DNA of 64,000 nt, taken from the NCBI RefSeq assembly GCF_001511835.1, contig NZ_LN997848.1, positions 1,798,001 to 1,862,000 on the forward strand. Direction: 5' to 3'. Source of the DNA: Magnetospirillum sp. XM-1 (lineage in GTDB: Bacteria > Pseudomonadota > Alphaproteobacteria > Rhodospirillales > Magnetospirillaceae). Below the pieces are notes generated by a model. It had not been told where the DNA came from, searched no databases, and was given only the letters and a program-made list of their open reading frames with translations. The translations under genes and the position numbers were made by a program. Each line of letters begins with the position of its first letter. The first letter of the stretch is position 1. Positions 1-9,333 of the stretch are shown piece by piece.

Positions 1-288
1 GCGTTCGGGGGCGATGCGGTCGGCGACGGCCAGGCACAGCGCTAGGTCGAAGCGCCGGTCGGCGGTGACCGGCCGGGCGAGGTCTTCCGGGCTGGCGGCC
101 AGCACCTTCTGCTCCTTGACCTTGCGCTTGGGCAGCTTGGCCAGCAGCGCTTGCCCGCCGCCGCCCACGTCGCAGACCGAGGTGACGGGCGACAGCCTCT
201 CCAGCAGCAGGGGAACCAGCGCCCCGGCGGCATCGGCCTCCAGAAGCGGCCCGGTGAGCGGGTTCGTCACGCTGGCGTTGTCATCCAT
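1..288 (-). CDS. SAM-dependent methyltransferase-like protein, 3' part missing
   Basis: Reading leftward from the ATG at 288, 96 codons are open to the window edge, so only the N-terminal part is present. Residues about 37-47 read VCDVGGGGQAL, the glycine-rich motif I of class I SAM methyltransferases, here preceded by a valine and cysteine. The substrate cannot be told. It is the last visible gene of a minus-strand run (radical SAM enzyme, methyltransferase, this gene), 56 bases after the previous stop, so it is probably co-transcribed. The catalytic half lies outside the window, so an inactive methyltransferase fold cannot be excluded. Confidence 0.6.
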   Translation of the reverse strand, partial: MDDNASVTNPLTGPLLEADAAGALVPLLLERLSPVTSVCDVGGGGQALLAKLPKRKVKEQKVLAASPEDLARPVTADRRFDLALCLAVADRIAPER

Positions 289-344
289 GGAACTCTCCGT
301 CGCTGGGACTACCGCAGCTGTCGGTTGGGCCGGGGGTGCGGAAA

Positions 345-1025
345 TCAGGACAGGACGAAGAAGGCGTTGCCCTCGGGCCACGCGCCGGTCCAGTTCTCCT
401 TGACGCCCTTGAAGGTGTGGCTGAAGCGGTCGACGTTCCATCCGGTCTCGGCGAACAGCTTGCTCCACCAGGCGGCGGTGCGCGCCGTGATGTGGGTGAT
501 GTCCTTGTCGTAGTCGGGCACCACGAAATTGGGGCTGTCGTCGCTGATGCCCAACGGGATCACCGCGAACATGCGCTTGACCCGGGGGCGGGCGCGGGCC
601 AGCAGCTTGCGCAGATCGGGCTCGGCGATGTGCTCGAACACGTCCTTGGACAGCATCCAGTCGTATTCGCGCTCGAAGGCGGCCGGATCGTCGCAGCCTT
701 CCACCACGCGGCAGAAATGGCGGACCTCGGACGGGGCCTGATCGATGGCGTAGGCCGACAGGTCGACGCCGTAGGTGTCCACGTCCAGGATGCGCATGGC
801 CTTGACCAGAAAGCCCTTGGCGCAGCCGTAATCCAGCACCAGTTGGCCGGGGTCGATGGGCAGCTGGTTGATGATGAAATGCGCCATGCGCAGCGTCGCC
901 TCGGGCATCCATGAATAGTTCATGTAGCCGGAGATGCCGATCACCGCGCCGCGTTCGAAATAGGCCTCGCCATAGACCGAAGCTTCGATGGCCTTCTGGC
1001 CGTCAGGCTGTTGCATGGAAGACAT
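345..1025 (-). CDS. class I SAM-dependent methyltransferase
   Basis: A 226-residue protein with the methyltransferase motif I LVLDYGCAKGFLVKA and an acidic residue at the end of the next strand (YGVDLSAYA), as expected for SAM binding. A later DWMLSKDVFEHI resembles the post-core motif IV/V region. The ATG at 1025 is preceded by a very strong Shine-Dalgarno stretch (GGGGGAGAGGGGA); an ATG at 1043 would add six residues but has a poor site. It starts just after the radical SAM gene on the same strand. Together with the downstream methyltransferase-like gene this suggests one pathway that modifies a sugar, lipid or peptide. The methyl acceptor is unknown. Confidence 0.8.
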   Translation of the reverse strand: MSSMQQPDGQKAIEASVYGEAYFERGAVIGISGYMNYSWMPEATLRMAHFIINQLPIDPGQLVLDYGCAKGFLVKAMRILDVDTYGVDLSAYAIDQAPSEVRHFCRVVEGCDDPAAFEREYDWMLSKDVFEHIAEPDLRKLLARARPRVKRMFAVIPLGISDDSPNFVVPDYDKDITHITARTAAWWSKLFAETGWNVDRFSHTFKGVKENWTGAWPEGNAFFVLS

Positions 1026-1047
1026 TCCCCTCTCCCCCGTCATTCTG

Positions 1048-2574
1048 TCATGGGAAGTTGATGTGTTCGAGATCCGGGTTGGGCCGGATGGACTGGTAGT
1101 CGGCGCGGGACGCCAGCTCCTTGACGAAGCGGTTGTTGCGCATGAACAGGCACGAGGTGCAGTTCTTCCTGGGATCGAAGAACGGGTGCACCTTCTCGGT
1201 GAACAGGCGGCTCACCTCGGTGTTGGGCACGGTGCCCCACTTGGAGGGATTGAACTTGCGCTCGGAGATGTTGACGTTGCCGTCGGTCTCCTCCTCGGCC
1301 AGCACGGTCACCGAATCGCACGGGTAGCAGAACGAGCGGCCGCTCTCCTCGTGCCCGGTGGTGTCCCAGAAGACGTTGTAGGATTGCAGGAAGCACTGGC
1401 CCTTGTCCCACAGCTCCTCGGCCTCTTGGGGGGTGCCGTGGTACTTGAACTGCTGGAACAGCCCGCCGGTGGGCACGCCCTTGTCGTCGATGTGGCCGCC
1501 CTTGAACAGCATCTCGGCCAGGTCGCGGTGGGCCAGAAGCTGGGAGTCGCGGGTCAGGTTGCAATCGGTCAGCAGCCGGACGTAGTCGAAGCCGTTGGCC
1601 TTCAGCATGCCCGACAGCCGCTCTAAGATGCCGTCCTTGGCCCAGGGGCCGAACACGAAGGACATGCCCACCGTGACGTCCGGGTTGTTGCGCACCGTGG
1701 CGGGGATGTACTGGTCCTCGAAGCGGCCCTCGGGATAGAAGGGCGAGGCGTCCTCCGGCGTGATGGACAGCCGGATCCACTTGAAATGGCGGTAGACCTC
1801 TTCCGGCACCTTCTGGGGAAAGCCGTTGGTGATCAGGCCGAGATCGATGTCCAGCGTCGCCAGCCATTCCACGAATTCGGCGAAATGGGGCCACAGATTG
1901 GGCTGGCCGCCGCCCGACAGGATCAGGCCGCGCAGGCGGATGTCGGACCCGGTCAGCGCCTTGTAGCGCTCGTTGTATTCGGGGAAGCGCTGGCGGTTGA
2001 ACTCGGCCTGCTCGAAATACAGGGCTTCGACAAAGGCCTTGGCCTCCTCCAGGCTGACGGAATCGCGCTTGTTGCGGGCGATGGTCGAACAGAACTGGCA
2101 GCGCGACGAACAGACCTGATGGTTGGTCATGGTGGCGCGGATCAGGCTGCCATAGCCGGTGTCGCGCAGCTTCTCGAAGATGGGCCAGTGGGCTTCCAGC
2201 TTGGCGCCGGTGGCGGTGAAGCTCTTCTCGGTGTTGGTCAGGGTGTGGCGCACGCCCTCGGGCGTGATGCGCTGGCCGCTGCGCGCCCCCAGCTTTCCCG
2301 CCGCCAGGTCGGCGGCGTGGATGTTGAGCGACTCGGTGTCGCCGCGCCGCTCGAAGTGATCCATGATGAAGGCGGCCACTTCGGCGGTGATGGGGCGCTT
2401 CTCGATCAGCTTGCCGTCGTCGTCCAGCAGGTTGAAGCTGGTATGCACCGCCTTGTGCTTGCCTTCGGCCTTGGCGAACAGGGTGAGCTCCATGCGGCCG
2501 GTCTTGGCATTGGCGTCGTAGACCAGCCGATAGCGGTCTGTTTCTCGCTCGAGTTGTGGCGCGGCCTGGGTCAC
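1048..2574 (-). CDS. radical SAM protein with C-terminal auxiliary cysteine cluster
   Basis: The 508-residue protein carries the radical SAM cluster motif C155-x3-C159-x2-C162 (VCSSRCQFC), followed by the SAM-binding GGGQPN stretch at about 221-226. Its C-terminus has further cysteines at about 394, 416, 419, 472 and 475 (FCYPC and CTSC), resembling SPASM/twitch domains that hold auxiliary Fe-S clusters. About 150 residues precede the radical SAM barrel and I do not recognise that part. The start is the GTG at 2574 with AAGGAGAG about eight bases upstream. It heads a minus-strand run with two methyltransferase-like genes. Such enzymes modify peptides, sugars or cofactors; the substrate here cannot be named. 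Confidence 0.85.
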   Translation of the reverse strand: MTQAAPQLERETDRYRLVYDANAKTGRMELTLFAKAEGKHKAVHTSFNLLDDDGKLIEKRPITAEVAAFIMDHFERRGDTESLNIHAADLAAGKLGARSGQRITPEGVRHTLTNTEKSFTATGAKLEAHWPIFEKLRDTGYGSLIRATMTNHQVCSSRCQFCSTIARNKRDSVSLEEAKAFVEALYFEQAEFNRQRFPEYNERYKALTGSDIRLRGLILSGGGQPNLWPHFAEFVEWLATLDIDLGLITNGFPQKVPEEVYRHFKWIRLSITPEDASPFYPEGRFEDQYIPATVRNNPDVTVGMSFVFGPWAKDGILERLSGMLKANGFDYVRLLTDCNLTRDSQLLAHRDLAEMLFKGGHIDDKGVPTGGLFQQFKYHGTPQEAEELWDKGQCFLQSYNVFWDTTGHEESGRSFCYPCDSVTVLAEEETDGNVNISERKFNPSKWGTVPNTEVSRLFTEKVHPFFDPRKNCTSCLFMRNNRFVKELASRADYQSIRPNPDLEHINFP

Positions 2575-2722
2575 GGAAGGCTCTCCTTACTAACCGCCGA
2601 GGATGGCGGCAAATGCGTTAACAACGGATGAAGCGGCGGTTTGACGCCGGTCCGGAGTTTAGATGTGGCCCCGCCAATGGCCGCCTGCTACCCTCTCGTG
2701 CCATCAGAACGGGGGAAGGCGC

Positions 2723-3370
2723 ATGCTCGACAACACGGCCGTGTACCAGGTCAATCTCGACCACCGGACCGACCGCTGGCAGCAATGCCAGGAGAACCAC
2801 GCGGCCATGGGCTTCGAGTCCATGGGCATCCAGCGTGTTTCCGCCGCCTACGAGCAGGGTTACGCCCATCTGGGCTGCACCAAGTCGCACCTGAAGGCCT
2901 ATACCCGCTTCCTCACCGAGGATTCGCGGGACTACGTCATGGTGCTGGAGGACGATTTCGACTTCCGCATCAGCCGCGACGAGCTGGCCCAGCGCATGGC
3001 GTTCCTCGAATCCACCGGCAAGGACTGGGACGCGGTGCTGCTGACCGCGTCGCAGATCAACGGCTTCGCCACCGAGCATCCCGGCCTGGGCCGCGTGTTC
3101 GAATCGCTGACCACCGCCGGCTACATCACCCGGCGGACCTATGTGCCCAAGCTGATCGAGATTTTCGTCGAGTCCCTGGCCAACCTGGAAAAGTTCCGCC
3201 GGTTCGAGCCGCGCGACCTGATCACGTCGCGCTTTGCCAGCGACGTGTTGTGGCAGCGGCTGCAGCGGGCCGACAACTGGTTCGTCTTCGTGCCGGCGGT
3301 GGGCGAGCAGCGCCCGTCCTATTCCGACGCCATGGGCGGCTACGTGGACTACCGCTCCATTTCCATCTGA
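2723..3370 (+). CDS. glycosyltransferase family 25 protein
   Basis: A 215-residue protein with the features of family 25 (LPS-type) glycosyltransferases: an N-terminal VYQVNLDHRTDRW, the GCTKSHLKAY block near residue 52, and the metal/nucleotide-sugar motif VLEDDFDF near 73. Family members transfer galactose or glucose to lipooligosaccharide or to hydroxylysine. The ATG at 2723 has GGGGGAAGG just upstream; the frame extends 20 codons further but without family similarity. It is divergent from the radical SAM/methyltransferase run, which suggests a small surface-glycan or glycoprotein modification locus. Donor and acceptor are unknown. Confidence 0.8.
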   Translation: MLDNTAVYQVNLDHRTDRWQQCQENHAAMGFESMGIQRVSAAYEQGYAHLGCTKSHLKAYTRFLTEDSRDYVMVLEDDFDFRISRDELAQRMAFLESTGKDWDAVLLTASQINGFATEHPGLGRVFESLTTAGYITRRTYVPKLIEIFVESLANLEKFRRFEPRDLITSRFASDVLWQRLQRADNWFVFVPAVGEQRPSYSDAMGGYVDYRSISI

Positions 3371-3380
3371 GGACGCCGGC

Positions 3381-4337
3381 TCAATCGGCCGGGCGCGCCA
3401 TTCCGAAGCTTTGCTGGATCTCGGCGAAGATCATGATCAGCTGGCGCTGCACCCAGTCGAGGAATTCGTGCAGGCCGTGGGCGATCACGTCGTCGATGGT
3501 CTTTTCTGTCAGCACGGCGCGCAGTTCGTCCATCAGCTCCAGCGCCTTGACCCCGCCGCGTAGGCTATAGCGGGTGCGCAGCTGGCTCAGCAGCCATTCC
3601 ATCTGGCGCACGCACAAGATCACCGAGCGCGGGAAGGAATCCGAGAACAGCAGGAAGGCCGCCACCGATTCGGGCGTGATCTTGCCCGCCATCACCCGGC
3701 GCGACGCCTGATAGCCGGCCACCGCCTTCAACAGGGCGTTCCAGTGGCTGGTGTCGAGCGCCGAGCCTACGTCCTCGGGCCGGGGCAGCAGGGTGTGGTA
3801 CTTGATGTCCAGCAGGCGGGTGGTCTGGTCGGCGCGCTCGATGGACTTGCCCAGGTGATAGAAGTAGTGGGCCTGGTCGCGATAGAAGGTGCCCTCGGTG
3901 ATGCCCATGTGCAGCTGGCAGGCCTCCTTGATCTCCTCGCACAGGGCGGCCAGGTTGGCGGGCGCCACGGCGTTGGCCGACAATCCCGTCATCCAGCTGT
4001 TCATGCGGTTGATCTGGCGCCACATCTCGATGGAGATCAGCGGGCGCAGCGTCCGGGCGTTTTCCCTCGCCGCCTTGACCGAGGACAGGATGGAATTGGG
4101 GTTGTCGGGGTCCAGGATGTAGAAGTGCGGCACCGTCTTGGCGTCGGCCACCCGGTGGCGGGCGAAGAAGCGCTCCTCGTCGGCGTTGATCTGCACCACC
4201 GCCAGCCAGTTGCGCCCCGCCCGGTCACGGGCGAAGGTCTCGGCCACGCCCAGGATGCGGGCCAGGTTCTCGGCCCGCTCCATGTAGCGGGCCAGCCAGA
4301 AGATGCAGTCGGCGTTGCGGGCGAGTAACTCGGTCAT
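3381..4337 (-). CDS. alpha-E domain protein (DUF403)
   Basis: A 318-residue, largely helical protein beginning MTELLARNADCIFWLARYMERAEN, the conserved N-terminus of the alpha-E family. These proteins are encoded almost always beside circularly permuted ATP-grasp enzymes. Comparative genomics places them in predicted amidoligase systems that build or attach peptide-like groups, but no member's reaction is firmly established. Its ATG (4337-4335) overlaps the TGA of the upstream ATP-grasp gene by four bases, so the two are translationally coupled. A second alpha-E domain occurs at the end of the fused protein encoded at 9334-11895. Confidence 0.85.
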   Translation of the reverse strand: MTELLARNADCIFWLARYMERAENLARILGVAETFARDRAGRNWLAVVQINADEERFFARHRVADAKTVPHFYILDPDNPNSILSSVKAARENARTLRPLISIEMWRQINRMNSWMTGLSANAVAPANLAALCEEIKEACQLHMGITEGTFYRDQAHYFYHLGKSIERADQTTRLLDIKYHTLLPRPEDVGSALDTSHWNALLKAVAGYQASRRVMAGKITPESVAAFLLFSDSFPRSVILCVRQMEWLLSQLRTRYSLRGGVKALELMDELRAVLTEKTIDDVIAHGLHEFLDWVQRQLIMIFAEIQQSFGMARPAD

Positions 4338-5809
4338 TGGCCTTCTCCCGCCAGAACCCAGGTATCCTTCGACCCGCCCCCCTGGGACGAGTTGACCACC
4401 AGCGATCCCTCCTTCATGGCCACCCTTGTCAGGCCGCCGGCCAGCACCTTCGTCGATGCGCCGGTCACCGCGAAGGGGCGGAAATCCACGTGGCGGGGCT
4501 GGGTGCCCTTGTCCGTCAGTGTCGGGCTGACCGACAGGCCGATCATGGGCTGGCTGATGTAATTGGCCGGGTCGGCCTTGAGTTTGGCGCGGAACTCGTC
4601 GATCTCGGATTTGCTGGCCTTGGGGCCCAGGATCATGCCGTAGCCGCCCGATTCGCCCACCGGCTTGACCACCAGATGCTCCAGGTTGTCCAGCGTGTAC
4701 TGCAATCCCTCTGCCTCGCGGCAGATGAAGGTCTCGACGTTGGGAAGGATGGCGTCCTCGCCCAGGTAGTACTTGATGATGCGCGGCATGTAGGCGTAGA
4801 CCGCCTTGTCGTCGGCCACCCCGGTGCCCGGCGCGTTGGCCAGCGACACGTTGCCCTTGCGGTAGGCCTCCATCAGCCCCGGCACGCCCAGCATGGAATC
4901 GGGGCGGAACACCTTGGGGTCGAGGAAGGCATCGTCGATGCGGCGATAGATGCTGTGGACCGGGGCCCGTCCGGCGGTGGTCCGCATGTAGACCCGGTCC
5001 TTCTCCACCACCAGATCGCGGCCCTCCACCAGGGGCACGCCCATCTCGCGGGCCAGGAAGACGTGCTCGAAGAAGGCCGAGTTGTAGATGCCGGGCGACA
5101 GCAGCACCACGCAAGGGTCCTCGACCCCCGCAGGCGCGATCTCTTCCAGGGCCCGGCGCAGCATCAGGCCGTAATCGTCCACGGCCCGCACCCGGGTGCC
5201 TTCCATCAGATCGGGAAAGCATTGCAGCATCAGGTTGCGGTTCTCGACCACGTAGGAGACGCCGGACGGCGTGCGGGCATTGTCTTCGAGCACCCGGAAC
5301 AGGCCTTCCTGGTCGCGGATCAAATCGATGCCGCACACATGGGAATAGGTGCCGCAGGGCACTTTCATGCCGCGCATGAAGTCGTGGAAATTGGCGTTGC
5401 CCAGTACCAGATCGGCGGGCACCACCTTGTCGGCCAGGATCTTCTGGCCGCCGTAAAGGTCGGCCAGGAACAGGTTGATGGCGGCGACCCGCTGGATGAT
5501 CCCGGCCTCGAGCCGCGACCACTCGGCGGCCGTGATGACGCGGGGCAGGACGTCGAAGGGCAGGATGCGGTCGATGGCGTCCTTGTCGGAATAGACGGTG
5601 AAGGTGATGCCCAGATCGAACAGCTCCTTCTCCGCCCGGGCGGCGCGGCGGCGCAGGTCGTCGGGGTCCAGCGCGTTGAGGCGCTGGGCGATGGCCGCCA
5701 GCTCGGCCGCGCCGTCATCGCGGGCCGACAGCGCCTCGCAGAAGAATTCGGCGGGGTCGTAGCCCGAAAGCAGGCCGGGGCCGGGCAGGGCGAGTCTTGA
5801 TCGGGTCAT
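4334..5809 (-). CDS. circularly permuted ATP-grasp type 2 protein (DUF404/DUF407)
   Basis: A 491-residue stand-alone circularly permuted ATP-grasp enzyme. The signature VLEDNARTPSGVSYVVENR lies near residue 160-180, and a glycine-rich region (VVKPVGESGGYGM) near 390 should form the ATP-binding loop. ATP-grasp enzymes join a carboxylate to an amine using ATP, and this subfamily is predicted to be a peptide ligase of unknown substrate. The ATG at 5809 has GGGGGGAG eight bases upstream and a plausible promoter at 5849-5877. It is followed by alpha-E with a 4-base overlap and is divergent from the transglutaminase/DUF2126 gene. Confidence 0.88.
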   Translation of the reverse strand: MTRSRLALPGPGLLSGYDPAEFFCEALSARDDGAAELAAIAQRLNALDPDDLRRRAARAEKELFDLGITFTVYSDKDAIDRILPFDVLPRVITAAEWSRLEAGIIQRVAAINLFLADLYGGQKILADKVVPADLVLGNANFHDFMRGMKVPCGTYSHVCGIDLIRDQEGLFRVLEDNARTPSGVSYVVENRNLMLQCFPDLMEGTRVRAVDDYGLMLRRALEEIAPAGVEDPCVVLLSPGIYNSAFFEHVFLAREMGVPLVEGRDLVVEKDRVYMRTTAGRAPVHSIYRRIDDAFLDPKVFRPDSMLGVPGLMEAYRKGNVSLANAPGTGVADDKAVYAYMPRIIKYYLGEDAILPNVETFICREAEGLQYTLDNLEHLVVKPVGESGGYGMILGPKASKSEIDEFRAKLKADPANYISQPMIGLSVSPTLTDKGTQPRHVDFRPFAVTGASTKVLAGGLTRVAMKEGSLVVNSSQGGGSKDTWVLAGEGQ

Positions 5810-5848
5810 TGCTTCAGCTCCCCCCTTCGAAAATGCGGCGCGAAGTGC

Positions 5849-5877
5849 AGTCTATCGCGGCAATTCGAATTGATCAA
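5849..5877 (-). promoter_or_regulatory. candidate sigma-70-type promoter for the ATP-grasp/alpha-E pair
   Basis: On the minus strand TTGATC (5877-5872), a 17-base spacer and TAGACT (5854-5849) match the -35/-10 arrangement. The predicted start of transcription lies about 30 bases before the ATG at 5809. The surrounding 5810-5986 is the divergent intergenic region and is richer in A+T than the genes on either side. Confidence 0.45.
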
Positions 5878-5986
5878 ATTTAAGGCATGCATGGCAGCAT
5901 GCTGAAAAATGAAGCTTTTGCTGCAGCCCGATGCCGCTTGCTGTGCTAGGCTGACCATCGCTTTCCGCCACCCTCTTCGGATGATC

Positions 5987-8900
5987 ATGGGCATTCACGT
6001 CAAGCTTCGCCATACCACCCGCTACACGTATGACCGACCGGTCGTTCTGTCGCCGCAGGTGGTGCGGTTGCGCCCCGCGCCCCACAGCCGGACCCCGGTT
6101 CTGTCCTATTCCCTGGACATCGAGCCCAAGACCCATTTCATCAACTGGCAGCAGGACCCCCAGGGCAACTGGCTGGCCCGGCTGGTGTTTCCCGACACGG
6201 TGGAGTCCTTCACCGTCGACGTGGACCTGGTGGCCGACCTGTCGGTGGTGAACCCCTTCGACTTCTTCCTGGAGCCCGAGGCGGAGCACTTCCCCTTCAC
6301 TTACGACCACGTGCTGGATCACGAACTGAAGCCCTTCCTTCTGTGCGAGGAGGCGGGGCCGCTGCTCGACGCCTACGTGGCGGCCATCGACACGTCGCGG
6401 CCGGTGCAGACCACCAATTTCCTGGTGGCCCTGAACCAGCGGCTGCAAGCCGACATCAGCTACACCATCCGCATGGAGCCGGGGGTGCAGACCCCGGAGC
6501 AGACCCTGGCGCTGAAGACGGGATCGTGCCGCGATTCCGCCTGGCTGCTGGTGCAGATCCTGCGGCGCTTAGGGCTGGCGGCCCGTTTCGTCTCGGGCTA
6601 CCTGATCCAGCTGGTTCCCGACGTCAAGCCGCTGGACGGCCCGGTGGGCGCGGCCGCAGACTTCACCGACCTGCACGCCTGGACCGAGGTCTACCTGCCC
6701 GGCGCCGGCTGGATCGGTCTGGACCCCACCTCGGGCCTGCTGGCGGGCGAGGGGCACATTCCGCTGGCCGCCTCGCCCGATCCCACCAGCGCGGCGCCCA
6801 TCACCGGCGCGGTGGAAATGTGCAAGGTGGAGTTCGAGCACCACATGGGCGTCACCCGTGTCCTCGAGACTCCGCGCGTCACCAAGCCCTATACCGAGGA
6901 GCAGTGGCAGGCGGTGCTGGCGCTGGGCGACGCGGTGGACGAGAGGCTGAGGCAGGGCGACGTGCGCCTGACCCAGGGCGGCGAGCCCACCTTCGTCGCC
7001 ACCACCGACCCGGACGGCGAGGAGTGGAACACCGGCGCCGTCGGCCCCACCAAGCGGGCCTTCGCCGACACCCTGATCCGCCGGCTGCGCGACCGCTTCG
7101 CGCCCGGCGCGCTGATCGCCTATGGCCAGGGCAAGTGGTATCCGGGCGAAAGCCTGCCGCGCTGGGCCTTCTCGCTGATCTGGCGCGACGACGGCGAGGC
7201 GGTGTGGCGGAATCCTAAGCTGATCGCCCTGGAGACCGAGGACAACGCCCCCACCGTCGATCAGGCCCGCGACTTCGCCCAGGCGCTGTGCCGCCACCTG
7301 AACGTCGATTCCGATTACGCCCAGCCCGCCTGGGAGGACCCGGCCTATTACCTGCTGCGGGAAAACGCCCTGCCCATCAACGTCGATCCTATCGATTCCA
7401 AGCTGGAAAACCCCGAGGAGCGCGCCCGGCTGGCCGGGGTGTTCAAGCGGGGGCTGGGCACCCCCACCGGCTACGTCCTGCCGCTGCAGCCCTGGCAGGC
7501 CAGGGACGCCTTCCGCTGGATCACCGGCCCGTGGCCGACGCGCGACGGCAAGCTCTTGACCATTCCCGGCGATTCGCCCCTGGGCCTGCGCCTGCCGCTG
7601 GAATCCCTGCCGTGGATCGCCGCCGATTCCTATCCCTATCACCACGAGCGCGACCCCTTCGAGCCGCGCGGCCCCTTGCCCCCCGCCCGGCGCCAGCCCG
7701 CCCGGACCGAGCGGGTCCCCGGTTCGGGGGCGGCCAAGGCCACGGTGCTGCAACAGGTGCCGGTGGATTTGCGGCCCGTGGAGACCGCCAAGGGGCTGGT
7801 GTCCGAGAACGTGCGCACCGCTTTGTGCGTCCAGCCCCGCGACGGCCGTCTCAACGTCTTCCTGCCGCCGGTGGAAACCGCCGAGCAGTATCTGGACCTG
7901 ATCGAGGCGGTGGAACTGGCCGCCGCCGAGTTCGGCACGCCGGTGCATGTGGAAGGCTATCCGCCGCCCAACGATCCGCGCCTTAAAGTTATCAAGGTCA
8001 CCCCCGATCCCGGCGTCATCGAGGTCAACGTCCAGCCGGTGGAGCACTGGCGCGATCTGGTGGCCGGCACCGAGATCCTCTACGAGGAAGCCCATCAGGC
8101 CCGCCTGGGCACCGAGAAGTTCATGATCGACGGCCGCCACGTGGGGACGGGGGGCGGCAACCACATGGTGCTGGGCGGCTGGACCCCCGCCGACAGCCCG
8201 TTCCTGCGCCGCCCCGATTTGCTGGGCAGCCTGATCCGCTTCTGGCAGAACCATCCCAGCCTGTCGTACCTGTTCTCCGGCCTGTTCATCGGCCCCACCA
8301 GCCAGCATCCCCGCGTCGACGAGGCCCGTGACGACACGCTTTACGAGCTGGAGATCGCGCTGGGGCAATTGCCGCACCGGGGCACCAGCGTGGCGCCCTG
8401 GGTGGTGGACCGGGTGCTGAGAAACGTGCTGATCGATGCCAGCGGCAACACCCATCGCACCGAGATCTGCATCGACAAGCTTTATTCCCCAGACGGTCCC
8501 ACCGGGCGGCTGGGGCTCGTCGAATTCCGCGCCTTCGAGATGCCGCCCCATGCCCGCATGAGCCTGGTGAGCCAATTGCTGCTGCGCGCCCTGGTCGCCC
8601 GCTTCTGGGAGGAGCCCTACACCGAGAAGCTGGTGCGCTTCGGTTCGGCGCTTCGCGACCGCTACATGCTGCCTCACTGGATCGAGCAGGACCTGGACGA
8701 GGTGCTGGAATGGCTGGCGGCGGGCGGCATCGCCTTCGACAAGGCGTGGTTCGCCCCCCATCTGGAATTCCGCTTCCCCATGGTGGGGGCCGTCGCCCAT
8801 CGCGGCATCCGCATCGAGTTGCGCACCGCGCTGGAGCCCTGGCACGTCATGGGCGAGGAGCCCGGCGCGGGCGGCACCGTGCGCTACGTGGATTCGTCGG

Positions 8901-9313
8901 TGGAGCGCCTGCAGGTCAAGGTCAGCGGACTGGTGGGCGATCGCTACGTGGTGGCCTGCCAGGGCCGCCGCGTGCCGCTCAACCCCGTCGGCGCCTCGGG
9001 GGAATGGGTGGCGGGCGTGCGCTATCGCGCATGGTGGCCCACCTCCTGTCTGCATCCCACCATCGGGGTGCATTCGCCGCTGATCTTCGATCTGGTGGAC
9101 AGCTGGACGGGCGAGGCGGTGGCGGGCTGCACCTACCACGTCGCCCATCCGGGCGGGCGCAATTACGACAGCTTCCCGGTCAATTCCTACGAGGCCGAGG
9201 CGCGGCGCCGCGCCCGCTTTCTCGCCTTCGGCCATTCCCACGGGCCGTTGCGGGTGGAAGCTGGCGCGGTGCATCCCGACTACCCAAATACACTGGACCT
9301 TAGGCTACAATAG
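5987..9313 (+). CDS. transglutaminase-like protein with DUF2126 domain
   Basis: A 1108-residue protein. The N-terminal 280 residues form a bacterial transglutaminase-like domain with an intact Cys-His-Asp triad: C181 in KTGSCRDSAW, H230 in DLHAWTEVY and D246 in GLDPTSG. The rest is DUF2126, recognisable from LTQGGEPTFV and the YGQGKWYPGESLPRW block. Family knowledge links this architecture to circularly permuted ATP-grasp/alpha-E operons, where the transglutaminase part may cleave or transfer amide bonds. The start MGIHVKLRHTTRY at 5987 matches the family N-terminus; the Shine-Dalgarno is weak and an ATG at 5981 is nearly as good. It is the first gene of the plus-strand half of the locus. Confidence 0.88.
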   Translation: MGIHVKLRHTTRYTYDRPVVLSPQVVRLRPAPHSRTPVLSYSLDIEPKTHFINWQQDPQGNWLARLVFPDTVESFTVDVDLVADLSVVNPFDFFLEPEAEHFPFTYDHVLDHELKPFLLCEEAGPLLDAYVAAIDTSRPVQTTNFLVALNQRLQADISYTIRMEPGVQTPEQTLALKTGSCRDSAWLLVQILRRLGLAARFVSGYLIQLVPDVKPLDGPVGAAADFTDLHAWTEVYLPGAGWIGLDPTSGLLAGEGHIPLAASPDPTSAAPITGAVEMCKVEFEHHMGVTRVLETPRVTKPYTEEQWQAVLALGDAVDERLRQGDVRLTQGGEPTFVATTDPDGEEWNTGAVGPTKRAFADTLIRRLRDRFAPGALIAYGQGKWYPGESLPRWAFSLIWRDDGEAVWRNPKLIALETEDNAPTVDQARDFAQALCRHLNVDSDYAQPAWEDPAYYLLRENALPINVDPIDSKLENPEERARLAGVFKRGLGTPTGYVLPLQPWQARDAFRWITGPWPTRDGKLLTIPGDSPLGLRLPLESLPWIAADSYPYHHERDPFEPRGPLPPARRQPARTERVPGSGAAKATVLQQVPVDLRPVETAKGLVSENVRTALCVQPRDGRLNVFLPPVETAEQYLDLIEAVELAAAEFGTPVHVEGYPPPNDPRLKVIKVTPDPGVIEVNVQPVEHWRDLVAGTEILYEEAHQARLGTEKFMIDGRHVGTGGGNHMVLGGWTPADSPFLRRPDLLGSLIRFWQNHPSLSYLFSGLFIGPTSQHPRVDEARDDTLYELEIALGQLPHRGTSVAPWVVDRVLRNVLIDASGNTHRTEICIDKLYSPDGPTGRLGLVEFRAFEMPPHARMSLVSQLLLRALVARFWEEPYTEKLVRFGSALRDRYMLPHWIEQDLDEVLEWLAAGGIAFDKAWFAPHLEFRFPMVGAVAHRGIRIELRTALEPWHVMGEEPGAGGTVRYVDSSVERLQVKVSGLVGDRYVVACQGRRVPLNPVGASGEWVAGVRYRAWWPTSCLHPTIGVHSPLIFDLVDSWTGEAVAGCTYHVAHPGGRNYDSFPVNSYEAEARRRARFLAFGHSHGPLRVEAGAVHPDYPNTLDLRLQ

Positions 9314-9327
9314 ACGTTACCAACGTC
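9313..9327. repeat. short perfect inverted repeat between two amidoligase genes
   Basis: GACGTT-ACC-AACGTC is a perfect 6-3-6 inverted repeat. It begins at the last base of the transglutaminase stop codon and ends seven bases before the start of the fused ATP-grasp gene. It may be an operator or a small mRNA hairpin; it has no T-tract, so it is not a normal terminator. Confidence 0.4.
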
Positions 9328-9333
9328 GGGATT

